Shown here piece after piece: positions 1 through 6,376 of a stretch of 6,385 nt of DNA. Numbering within the stretch: the first letter of the stretch is position 1; each line of letters starts with the position of its first letter. A program made the position numbers and the translations under genes. The stretch covers positions 1-6,385 of the forward strand of contig JAUNIV010000154.1 of the NCBI GenBank assembly GCA_030523385.1, read 5' to 3'. The stretch is from Bacteroidales bacterium. GTDB lineage: Bacteria; Bacteroidota; Bacteroidia; Bacteroidales; Bacteroidaceae. The notes below the pieces were generated by a model that saw nothing but the letters and a program-made list of their open reading frames with translations, had not been told where the DNA came from and did no database searches.

Positions 1-2108
1 GCATGATGATGAAAGCCTCTAACAAGGCATTCAAGATAGAAAAGCATGTGCACAACTATCCGCACTGCTGGCGCACGGACAAACCGGTGCTCTATTATCC
101 GTTAGACAGCTGGTTTATCCGCTCTACGGCAGCCAAGGAACGCATGATGGAACTGAACCGCACCATCAACTGGAAACCGGAATCTACCGGTACGGGTCGA
201 TTCGGCAAATGGCTGGAGAACTTGAACGACTGGAACTTGAGCCGTTCGCGCTATTGGGGAACTCCGTTACCCATCTGGCGCAGCGAAGATGGCGAAGAGA
301 AGTGCATCGGTTCTGTGGAAGAACTTTACAATGAAATAGACAAGGCAGTGGCAGCCGGACTGATGGCCGCCAATCCTTACCGCGAAAAAGGTTTCGTGCC
401 GGGAGAATATACGCAGGAGAATTATGACAAGATAGATTTGCACCGTCCTTATGTGGATGACATCATCTTGCTGTCGGACAGCGGAAAACTGATGAAGCGC
501 GAAACTGACTTGATTGACGTTTGGTTCGATTCGGGAGCCATGCCTTATGCACAGTTGCACTATCCGTTTGAGAACAAGGAGATAGTGGATAACCGTTCTT
601 ACTATCCTGCTGATTTCATCGCCGAAGGTGTGGACCAGACCCGCGGATGGTTCTTCACACTGCATGCCATTGCAACAATGGTGTTTGACAGTGTGGCCTA
701 CAAGAATGTTATTTCCAACGGACTGGTGTTGGACAAGAACGGCAACAAGATGTCTAAGCGTTTGGGCAACGCCGTTGATCCTTTCGGCACCATCGAACAA
801 TATGGTTCAGACCCCTTGCGCTGGTATATGATTACCAACTCTTCGCCGTGGGATAACCTGAAGTTTGACAGCGACGGTGTGATGGAAGTGACACGTAAGT
901 TCTTCGGTACGCTGCATAATACTTACAAATTCTTTGCTCCGTATGCCAATCTGGACGGCTTTACATACGCGGAAGCAGACGTGCCGGTGAGCGAACGTCC
1001 CGAAATAGACCGCTGGATTCTGTCGGAACTGAATACGCTTATCAAGAATGTGGATGCCTGCTATGCCGATTATGAACCCACTCGCGCCGGACGACTGATC
1101 AATGACTTCGTGAATGACAATCTGTCCAACTGGTATGTGCGTCTGAACAGAAAACGCTTCTGGGGTACTGGCTATTCACAAGACAAGTTGGCTGCTTATC
1201 AGACCTTGTACGTGTGTCTGGAAACCGTGGCACGGCTCATGGCACCTATCGCTCCGTTCTATGCCGACCAGCTTTACATGAGCTTAGTGAGCGTTACGGG
1301 ACGTGACGAAGTGGTATCCGTGCATCTGGCCAAATTCCCTGTGTGCGACGAAAGTCTGATAGACAAGGAACTGGAAACCCGCATGGAGTTGGCACAGAAG
1401 ATCTCTTCCATGGGACTGGCATTGCGCAAGAAGGTGAACATCATCGTGAAGCAACCGTTGCAGAAACTGATGATACCGGTAGATGCAGCCATGAAAGAAA
1501 ATCTGATGGCGGTGAAGGAACTGATTATGAACGAAGTGAATGTAAAGGAAATAGACTTCGTGGAAGGAGCTTCGGAACTGCTGGTGAAGAAGGTGAAGTG
1601 CAACTTCAAGATATTGGGTAAGAAATTCGGTCCGCTCATGAAACAGGTGGCTGCTGCCGTGACTGCCATGGACCAGGCACAGATCGCTCAGTTGGAGAAG
1701 GAAGGCAAGATTGCTTTGACGCTGACCGACGGTAAGGCTGTGGATATAGAAGTGAATGAAGTGGAGATATTCAGTGAAGACATACCCGGATGGGTGGTAG
1801 CCAACGAAGGCGTACTCACCGTGGCACTGGATGTTATCATATCAGACGCTTTAAGACGCGAAGGCATTGCCCGCGAACTGGTGAGCAAGATACAGAATAT
1901 CCGAAAAGGAAGCGGACTGGAGATAACAGACAAAATAAAAGTATTATTGACCAAAAATCCGCAAAGCGATAACGCGGTAACAGAATATAATACGTATATT
2001 TGCAACCAAGTTTTGGCAAACGCTATCGTTCTGACAGACGAAGTGGAAAACGGAATTGAATTGGAATTTGACGGCTTCTCGCTGATGGTGAGTGTCGTAA
2101 AAGAATAA
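1..2108 (+). CDS. ileS: Isoleucyl-tRNA synthetase, long eukaryotic-like type, C-terminal ~700 residues (5' end outside window)
   Basis: Charges tRNA-Ile with isoleucine in the cytoplasm (class I aminoacyl-tRNA synthetase). The frame is open from the left edge; the ATG at position 3 is internal, because the first residues already belong to the core. Counting residue 1 at position 3, seen in order: a WRTDKPVLYYPLDSWF block near 23-38; a catalytic stretch with LSRSRYWGTPLPIW near 79-92; DVWFDSGAMPY near 172-182; GVDQTRGWFF near 209-218; the signature loop KMSKR at 249-253 (bases 747-761); an anticodon-binding domain from about 330 with SNWYVRLNRKRFW at 375-387; and a C-terminal region ending in a REGIARELVSKIQNIRK helix near 619-635, typical of the DUF5915-like tail. 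The missing 5' part should hold the HIGH motif and most of the editing domain. The tail lacks the paired-cysteine zinc finger of type 1 bacterial enzymes; this, KMSKR and the long tail fit the type 2 group (inference). It is probably the head of the five-gene run. No damage is visible. Confidence 0.97.
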   Translation, partial: MMMKASNKAFKIEKHVHNYPHCWRTDKPVLYYPLDSWFIRSTAAKERMMELNRTINWKPESTGTGRFGKWLENLNDWNLSRSRYWGTPLPIWRSEDGEEKCIGSVEELYNEIDKAVAAGLMAANPYREKGFVPGEYTQENYDKIDLHRPYVDDIILLSDSGKLMKRETDLIDVWFDSGAMPYAQLHYPFENKEIVDNRSYYPADFIAEGVDQTRGWFFTLHAIATMVFDSVAYKNVISNGLVLDKNGNKMSKRLGNAVDPFGTIEQYGSDPLRWYMITNSSPWDNLKFDSDGVMEVTRKFFGTLHNTYKFFAPYANLDGFTYAEADVPVSERPEIDRWILSELNTLIKNVDACYADYEPTRAGRLINDFVNDNLSNWYVRLNRKRFWGTGYSQDKLAAYQTLYVCLETVARLMAPIAPFYADQLYMSLVSVTGRDEVVSVHLAKFPVCDESLIDKELETRMELAQKISSMGLALRKKVNIIVKQPLQKLMIPVDAAMKENLMAVKELIMNEVNVKEIDFVEGASELLVKKVKCNFKILGKKFGPLMKQVAAAVTAMDQAQIAQLEKEGKIALTLTDGKAVDIEVNEVEIFSEDIPGWVVANEGVLTVALDVIISDALRREGIARELVSKIQNIRKGSGLEITDKIKVLLTKNPQSDNAVTEYNTYICNQVLANAIVLTDEVENGIELEFDGFSLMVSVVKE

Positions 2109-2132
2109 TTAACCTTTAAAAACTAACAAACA

Positions 2133-2513
2133 ATGGCTGAAAAGACTAGATATTCAGATGAGGAACTGGAAGAGTTCCGCGCCATTATCATGGAAAAACT
2201 CGAACTGGCTCAGCGTGATTATGATAGGCTGAAAGACAGTATAATGAACAAAGACGGCAATGATGTGGATGACACATCGCCTACATACAAGGTGCTGGAA
2301 GAAGGTGCCAATACGCTGTCTAAAGAAGAAACCACCCGGTTGGCTGCACGGCAGCAAAAGTTCATTCAGGGACTGAGAGCCGCGCTGGTGCGTATAGAAA
2401 ACAAGACGTATGGCGTTTGCCGTGAAACAGGCAAGCTGATTCCGAAGGAAAGACTGCGTGCTGTGCCTCATGCCACACTGAGCATTGAAGCAAAGAACGA
2501 GGGAAAGAAATAA
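2133..2513 (+). CDS. TraR/DksA-family protein with degenerate zinc finger
   Basis: A 126-residue protein of the DksA/TraR family, whose members bind the RNA polymerase secondary channel and adjust promoter output, often with ppGpp. The N-terminal half (about 8-90) is charged and helical, fitting the two-helix coiled coil; the turn near 39-50 holds an acidic NDVDDTSP stretch where DksA has its acidic tip. The C-terminal half matches the DksA zinc-finger fold by spacing: YGVC at 93-96, then IPKERL and PHATL, then IEAK. Placed on the C-x2-C-x17-C-x2-C pattern, only Cys96 survives; the other ligand positions are Thr99, Ser117 and Ala120, so classical zinc binding is not expected. The start ATG at 2133 follows an A-rich stretch, 24 bases after ileS. 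It is shorter than E. coli DksA (151 residues). Family assignment is firm; whether it does the job of DksA is inference, so no symbol is given. Confidence 0.9.
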   Translation: MAEKTRYSDEELEEFRAIIMEKLELAQRDYDRLKDSIMNKDGNDVDDTSPTYKVLEEGANTLSKEETTRLAARQQKFIQGLRAALVRIENKTYGVCRETGKLIPKERLRAVPHATLSIEAKNEGKK

Positions 2514-2521
2514 AAAGACAG

Positions 2522-3163
2522 ATGAAGAAATTACTTACGAAGGGACAGCTTTCGGTCTTGATTGTGGTTCTGGTGCTGATTATTGACCAGATAATCAAGA
2601 TACTGGTAAAAACGAATATGTACTGGCACGAAAGCATCCGCATTACCGATTGGTTCTACATTTATTTCACGGAGAACAACGGTATGGCTTTCGGTATGGA
2701 GATAATCGGGAAGCTGTTCCTTACCACATTCCGCATCGTGGCTGTGGGAGTAATCATCTGGTATTTGGCAAAGGCAGTGCGCCGTAAGTATAAGACGGGG
2801 TTTGTGGTGTGCCTTTCACTGATTCTGGCAGGGGCTGTCGGTAATATCATTGACAGCGTATTCTATGGAGCTATTTTTAGTGAAAGCACGCACAGTGCCG
2901 TTGCCTCTTTCGTCACTCCGGGCGAAGGCTATGCCGACTGGTTGCACGGAAGGGTGGTGGATATGTTTTATTTCCCCATCATAGAAACCGATTGGCCGGA
3001 CTGGATGCCGGTGGTAGGCGGAGATCACTTTATATTCTTCAGTCCCATATTCAACTTTGCCGATGCGGCTATCAGTTGCGGCATCATAGCTTTGGTGTTG
3101 TTTTATAGCGAATACTTGAGCATGAACGCTCATCGCAAACCGACTGCAAAGAGTAAGAAATAG
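2522..3163 (+). CDS. lspA: Lipoprotein signal peptidase (signal peptidase II)
   Basis: Inner-membrane aspartyl peptidase that removes the signal peptide of prolipoproteins ahead of the lipid-modified cysteine. Seen: a first membrane helix (about 10-30) with the DQIIK motif (Asp22, Lys26); NNGMAFG near 52-58; two further hydrophobic helices (about 66-82 and 93-112) ending in GNIID (Asn108, Asp111); VVDMF (Asp147); and FNFADAA (Asn178, Asp181) leading into the last helix (about 181-197). Asp147 and Asp181 match the aspartates usually treated as the catalytic pair; Asp111 is the other conserved acidic residue. The protein has 213 residues against about 160-170 in E. coli. The extra length lies between Asp111 and Asp181, with 70 residues where about 28 are usual. 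The Arg that often follows GNxxD is Ser112. The start lies 8 bases after the DksA-like gene. The next gene encodes a lipoprotein, a natural substrate. Confidence 0.96.
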   Translation: MKKLLTKGQLSVLIVVLVLIIDQIIKILVKTNMYWHESIRITDWFYIYFTENNGMAFGMEIIGKLFLTTFRIVAVGVIIWYLAKAVRRKYKTGFVVCLSLILAGAVGNIIDSVFYGAIFSESTHSAVASFVTPGEGYADWLHGRVVDMFYFPIIETDWPDWMPVVGGDHFIFFSPIFNFADAAISCGIIALVLFYSEYLSMNAHRKPTAKSKK

Positions 3164-3180
3164 TTTTAAGAAAGACAATA

Positions 3181-4131
3181 ATGAGGTATGTGAGGAACAG
3201 TGTTTGGGGATGGTTGCTGATGGCAGCCTGCATGGTAGGGTGCGGCAAAGAAATTCCAAGAGATATCATTCAGCCGACAGAAATGGAAAACGTGTTGTAT
3301 GATTATCATTTGGGTATTTCCATGTCCAACAACTTGTCTTATTCCGATAATTACCAGAAGGAAGCATACCGAAATTATATATTCGACAAACATCACATTA
3401 CGGCAGCAGAGTTTGATTCGTCGATGGTGTGGTACACACGTCACACGGAGGAACTGGCTGCTATCTACAAAAATTTGGGTGAGCGCTTCCGGAAAGAAAA
3501 GAAGCATGTGGAAGGCCTGATAGCCGTGCGCGAAAAGAAACCTGCCGTTTCGCAACCGGGCGATACGGTGGACGTATGGTATGACCGCAAGCTGTATTGG
3601 CTGGCTAAAGGACCTCTGATCAACCGTGTCACATTTGAAATTCCTGCCGACAGTAACTTTAAAGCGAAGGATGCATTCCTGTGGTCGGCCGATTATATCT
3701 TCTTGTCCGAACATCCTGGACAGAAAGCTGTGATGGGATTCAACGTACAGTTTGACAATGATTCGGTGGCAGGAAGCGTGAAGGAGATAACAGCTTCGGG
3801 AGCACAGTCTTTATTCATCAAGCCCGATTCGGCCTTTGCCATCAAGAGCCTGAACGGATTCATCTATTACACGGAAGCCGATTCGGCAAATGCATTGGGA
3901 GTGATAGTAAACAAAATCACTTTGATGCGCTATCATGAACCGACAGATACGACATCGGTAGCAGAGAAGAAGGACAGCTTGACAGTTGAAAAGCCGGACA
4001 CGGTGATAACCAAGAAGGAGGCAGAGACACAGCCTGAAGTATCGCCCGAAAAGCAGCAACCGGTCCGGATGAATCCCCGTGAGATGAAAGAAAATACAGA
4101 CCGTCCGCAACGTATCAAGCGTAAGAATTAG
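3181..4131 (+). CDS. DUF4296-domain lipoprotein of unknown function
   Basis: A 316-residue probable lipoprotein. The N-terminus is a signal peptide with a basic start (MRYVR), a hydrophobic core and a lipobox ending MVGC, so Cys21 should be lipidated after LspA cleavage. The next residues are GKE, a short charged stretch; in Bacteroidetes acidic residues just after the cysteine can direct surface export, but this match is weak. Residues about 25-108 resemble DUF4296: IPRDIIQPTEM, then VLYDYHLG, then a helical part with a YxxIFDKHHIT stretch and FDSSMVWY. Residues about 127-255 look beta-rich, with alternating hydrophobic positions and no motif I recognise. Residues about 256-316 are charged and rich in Lys, Glu, Pro and Gln, probably disordered. 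It starts 17 bases after lspA, likely the same transcript. The role of DUF4296 proteins is not known to me; envelope location is inferred from the lipobox. Confidence 0.88.
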   Translation: MRYVRNSVWGWLLMAACMVGCGKEIPRDIIQPTEMENVLYDYHLGISMSNNLSYSDNYQKEAYRNYIFDKHHITAAEFDSSMVWYTRHTEELAAIYKNLGERFRKEKKHVEGLIAVREKKPAVSQPGDTVDVWYDRKLYWLAKGPLINRVTFEIPADSNFKAKDAFLWSADYIFLSEHPGQKAVMGFNVQFDNDSVAGSVKEITASGAQSLFIKPDSAFAIKSLNGFIYYTEADSANALGVIVNKITLMRYHEPTDTTSVAEKKDSLTVEKPDTVITKKEAETQPEVSPEKQQPVRMNPREMKENTDRPQRIKRKN

Positions 4132-4137
4132 TCCGTT

Positions 4138-4458
4138 ATGAAACGTTTTGCCTGTCATTACCTGTATGCTTCGGCCGATGGTTACTATTCCCGATACGTG
4201 GTGGAAGTGAATGACAATGCCGAAGTAATCAGATATTTTCCTTTGATAGAAGAAATCTGTGCCACGCAGTGGATAGGCGGTGTGATTGTACTTTCCGCTT
4301 CGGCCGAACTGCAAATAGACAGGCAAGAAAGTTTCCGCACCTTTCTGCAAAGAGCCACAGCCGAGTCGGACGGTCCGCGTTATGCCTGGCACGTGATGGG
4401 AGTAGACCTCCTTCAGAAGGAATTCGATACTACTTCTTGTAGCCTGGTCCGGCTATAA
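4138..4458 (+). CDS. Conserved-looking small protein, function unknown
   Basis: A 106-residue protein that I do not recognise firmly. It starts 6 bases after the DUF4296 gene and runs the same way, so it is probably the last gene of the run. There is no signal peptide or membrane segment; it should be cytoplasmic. The first half looks like short beta strands (HYLYAS near 7-12, RYVVEV near 19-24, EVIRYFPL near 29-36, WIGGVIVLSA near 45-54); the second half is helical (ESFRTFLQRATAE near 64-76). The strand order, ending in a WIGGVIVL stretch, faintly recalls the N-terminal beta subdomain of amidohydrolases, but the metal-binding barrel is absent, so this is only a hint. Its last 29 bases overlap the 3' end of the opposite-strand methyltransferase gene. 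The coding call rests on the start position, the full-length open frame and the protein-like composition. Confidence 0.72.
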   Translation: MKRFACHYLYASADGYYSRYVVEVNDNAEVIRYFPLIEEICATQWIGGVIVLSASAELQIDRQESFRTFLQRATAESDGPRYAWHVMGVDLLQKEFDTTSCSLVRL

Positions 4459-5212
4459 CCTGTTTCCTTCTTCTGAACTCTGCACAAACCACAGCCGTGG
4501 CGATTGCTACATTCAATGATTCGGACGTTTCCCGTTCTTGCGGATAGTTGGGGATATACAGACGTTTGTTTACCAGCTTTTCCACTTCCGGGCTGATTCC
4601 CTTTCCTTCATTCCCCATGACAATCAGTCCACAGTCGGACAATTCCTCGCCATAGATGATTTCTCCATCCAGGAATGTTCCATATACAGGCACGCTCTTA
4701 TCCAATGCACCGATGAGTTGCGTCAGCGAACCGTAGTGTACTTTGACCCGCGCCAGTGCTCCCATGGTAGCCTGTACCGTTTTCGGATTGAAAACATCCG
4801 CCGTGCCTATCGAACAGAAGATGTGCTCTATCCCGAACCAATCGGCCAGCCGGATGATGGTGCCTAAGTTGCCGGGGTCTTGTACGTCGTCCAGTGCCAG
4901 GCAAAGAGAGTGGGAGGGAGCCTCCGGACAATACACATCATCCGGTTGACGGAACACGGCCAACACTTCTTGCGGAGCTTTCTGCAAGCTGGCGCGAGCC
5001 AACTCTTCCTGTGTGACTTTCAGACATTCATCGGCTTCCGCTCCGGCGTGTGTCTGCCACCATGTGTCGGTAGCCAGCAACAGCTTGCAAGGAAAATGTC
5101 CCAACAAGTCGCCTACCAGTTTGTGTCCTTCGGCCACGAATACCTGTTCTTCCTTACGTTTCTTTTTCAGTTCCAACGAACGTATGTACTTTATGGTGTT
5201 TTTGCTCAACAT
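4430..5212 (-). CDS. SpoU/TrmH-family 2'-O-ribose RNA methyltransferase
   Basis: Transfers a methyl group from S-adenosylmethionine to a ribose 2'-hydroxyl in rRNA or tRNA; the target cannot be told from the sequence. With the start at 5212 the protein has 260 residues. Seen: an N-terminal substrate-binding domain opening SKNTIKYIRSLELKKKRKEE and then FVAEGHKLV, then the SPOUT catalytic domain with its three motifs: DDVQDPGNLGTIIRLAD (about 108-124, conserved Arg121), MGNEGKGIS (199-207), and IPNYPQ followed by SESLNVAIA (220-238). The trefoil-knot fold follows from these motifs. The frame stays open upstream to a TTG at 5248, but that TTG lies inside a good -7 promoter element, so the adjacent ATGs at 5215 and 5212 are preferred; I chose the second by similarity to usual starts (MLSKN). 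The 3' end overlaps the gene at 4138-4458 by 29 bases, tail to tail. Confidence 0.94.
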   Translation of the reverse strand: MLSKNTIKYIRSLELKKKRKEEQVFVAEGHKLVGDLLGHFPCKLLLATDTWWQTHAGAEADECLKVTQEELARASLQKAPQEVLAVFRQPDDVYCPEAPSHSLCLALDDVQDPGNLGTIIRLADWFGIEHIFCSIGTADVFNPKTVQATMGALARVKVHYGSLTQLIGALDKSVPVYGTFLDGEIIYGEELSDCGLIVMGNEGKGISPEVEKLVNKRLYIPNYPQERETSESLNVAIATAVVCAEFRRRKQVIAGPGYKK

Positions 5213-5245
5213 CATTATTTTGCATTTATGACAAAGATTTCCGAG

Positions 5246-5253
5246 CAAAGCTA
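5246..5253 (-). promoter_or_regulatory. Probable -7 promoter element of the RNA methyltransferase gene
   Basis: On the - strand this reads TAGCTTTG, a full match to the Bacteroides -7 consensus TAnnTTTG. Transcription would begin roughly 5-8 bases downstream, near 5240, giving a leader of about 25-30 bases before the ATGs at 5215/5212. The matching -33 TTTG is not seen at the usual 19-21 base spacing, where the sequence is AT-rich instead. The site argues against the longer TTG-started frame. Confidence 0.55.
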
Positions 5254-5413
5254 AGAAGATATTTTCAATTAATAATTATCTATGATATAATTATAAGGTT
5301 ATTTAATTTAGGATGCGCCCTTGTGGAGATAATACCCACGAACAACCTGCCATAATCCGCTAAATCTGCCAATTTATCCTTTCTTTTAGCCTTTTTCACC
5401 ATCCGTTTATTCG

Positions 5414-5421
5414 GAACTTTG
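5414..5421 (+). promoter_or_regulatory. Candidate -7 element for the AraC-family gene
   Basis: Reads GAACTTTG, one mismatch from the Bacteroides -7 consensus TAnnTTTG. A TTTT run lies about 18-19 bases upstream, near where the -33 TTTG would be. Transcription would start near 5427, leaving a leader of about 40 bases before the ATG at 5466. It is the best match on this strand in the gap, but not a perfect one. Confidence 0.35.
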
Positions 5422-5465
5422 CAACATTCTACAAATGATAATATGATTAATAAAAAACGGGCAAT

Positions 5466-6371
5466 ATGATAAATGAAGTGCATTTGGACAAAATGAATGA
5501 GGTTTCTTTCCGACAGTTATCGGCGTATTCCATGACCAACTGCGTAGAAGACAAGGTGGTATTGATTGACAGCCTGTCCCGACTCCCTTTTGGCAAGATG
5601 AAAGAGGGCATCATCGCAGCCGACTTTATAGCATTGCTTTTTTGCACGGAAGGCTACCTTGAAATGAACATGGACGGCAGACGTTATAAACTTTGCAAGG
5701 GTGATATTCTGTTTTGCAGCCGGGGAGTTGTCTTATATGACATCATGATGTCAACTTCCTGCAGGGGAAAGATACTGTGTCTGTCTTGGGAATACGGTCA
5801 AAGGTTGTTCCTGCGAAGCACGTGTCGGTGGGATAGTATCTTGCAGTTGCGGCATAACCCACTGTTGCGTCCCAATGCTTGTGAGCAAGAGCTATATCGG
5901 GCTTACTACCAATTGTTTGCAGCAAAGCTGAATTGTTATTGTTATGCGAGTGACATTGATTGCATCTTCCAAAGTTTCTTCTACGACCTTTATAGGATGA
6001 CCGACCGGTATGCCTTGCAAAAATCCCGGCAAAAGACATCTCTTACGTCGTTCCGTCAAGAGGATCTTTTCAAGCGTTTCATCACATTGTTGAAAGAAAA
6101 TCATAGCCATGAACATTTTTGTTCGTTCTATGCCGAACAGCTTTGTGTCACTCCCAAGTATTTGAGTACAGTAGTAAAAAAAGTCAGTGGCAAGAGCGTG
6201 TCGCAATGGATTGACATCTACCTGATAGAACAAATCAAGATTCACCTGAAAACGACAAGCCTGAGCATAGCGGAGATTTCAGACAAGCTCAATTTCTCGA
6301 ACACGTCATTTTTCGGGAAATATGTAAAGATGCACACGGGAGAATCTCCCACGAAGCTAAGACGGAAATGA
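5466..6371 (+). CDS. AraC-family transcriptional regulator
   Basis: A 301-residue DNA-binding regulator. The N-terminal half (about 45-125) has the strand pattern of a cupin-like effector domain: DFIALLFCTEGYLEM, then YKLCKGDILFC, then KILCLSW. A helical linker (about 138-185) follows. The C-terminal part (about 198-300) is the AraC DNA-binding domain: first helix-turn-helix around YAEQLCVTPKYLSTVVKKVSG (222-242), linker helix SQWIDIYLIEQIKIHL, and second helix-turn-helix SIAEISDKLNFSNTSFFGKY (267-286) with the family ending HTGESPTKLR. Length and layout are normal for the family; the style matches many Bacteroides AraC regulators. The start at 5466 is the first ATG in frame; a second at 5493 cannot be excluded. 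It diverges from the methyltransferase gene. An ATG lies 5 bases past the stop, so it may be co-transcribed with its target. It has 13 cysteines, eleven of them before residue 170. The effector and target are unknown. Confidence 0.93.
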   Translation: MINEVHLDKMNEVSFRQLSAYSMTNCVEDKVVLIDSLSRLPFGKMKEGIIAADFIALLFCTEGYLEMNMDGRRYKLCKGDILFCSRGVVLYDIMMSTSCRGKILCLSWEYGQRLFLRSTCRWDSILQLRHNPLLRPNACEQELYRAYYQLFAAKLNCYCYASDIDCIFQSFFYDLYRMTDRYALQKSRQKTSLTSFRQEDLFKRFITLLKENHSHEHFCSFYAEQLCVTPKYLSTVVKKVSGKSVSQWIDIYLIEQIKIHLKTTSLSIAEISDKLNFSNTSFFGKYVKMHTGESPTKLRRK

Positions 6372-6376
6372 AATAA

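Larger units (their letters stand above)
5213..5465. other. AT-rich divergent intergenic region between the methyltransferase and araC-type genes
   Basis: About 250 bases with no convincing gene. It must contain the promoters of both flanking genes: the - strand element at 5246-5253 and a weaker + strand element near 5414-5421. The palindromic octamer ATAATTAT occurs twice, at 5272-5279 and 5287-5294. A short inverted repeat GTGG/CCAC lies near 5324-5340 with no T-tract. I see no terminator, riboswitch or small-RNA signature. The open frame crossing it on the - strand (5280-5483) starts inside the regulator gene and looks like a chance frame. Confidence 0.6.

Noticed and set aside
267..800. 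Long - strand open frame opposite ileS
   Set aside because: It lies entirely within conserved ileS coding sequence and shows no recognisable domain; a shadow frame.
4167..4310. Repeated GCTTCGGCCGA word within the 106-residue gene
   Set aside because: There are two copies only, each in frame coding for Ala-Ser-Ala or Ser-Ala residues; explained by codon use.
3166..4392. Two - strand open frames (3166-3714 and 3811-4392) opposite the DUF4296 and 106-residue genes
   Set aside because: Both are antisense to better-supported genes, have odd Cys/His/Phe-rich composition and span gene boundaries.
4409..4421. Inverted repeat TCCTT-CAG-AAGGA near the end of the 106-residue gene, as a possible terminator
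   Set aside because: The stem is only 5 base pairs and no T-tract follows on either strand; it lies inside coding sequence.
5213..5248. N-terminal extension of the methyltransferase to a TTG start at 5248
   Set aside because: The TTG is part of the TAGCTTTG promoter element, and the extra residues do not look like the family's N-terminus; the ATGs at 5215/5212 fit better.
4538..5254. + strand open frames opposite the methyltransferase
   Set aside because: The - strand gene has all three SPOUT motifs; the opposite frames have no motif or plausible start context.
5324..5340. Short GTGG/CCAC inverted repeat as operator or terminator
   Set aside because: It has a four-base stem, a loop of about nine and no T-tract; too weak to support a call.
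5280..5483. 67-residue - strand frame across the divergent intergenic region
   Set aside because: It begins inside the AraC-family gene and covers both promoter areas; composition looks like translated AT-rich non-coding DNA.
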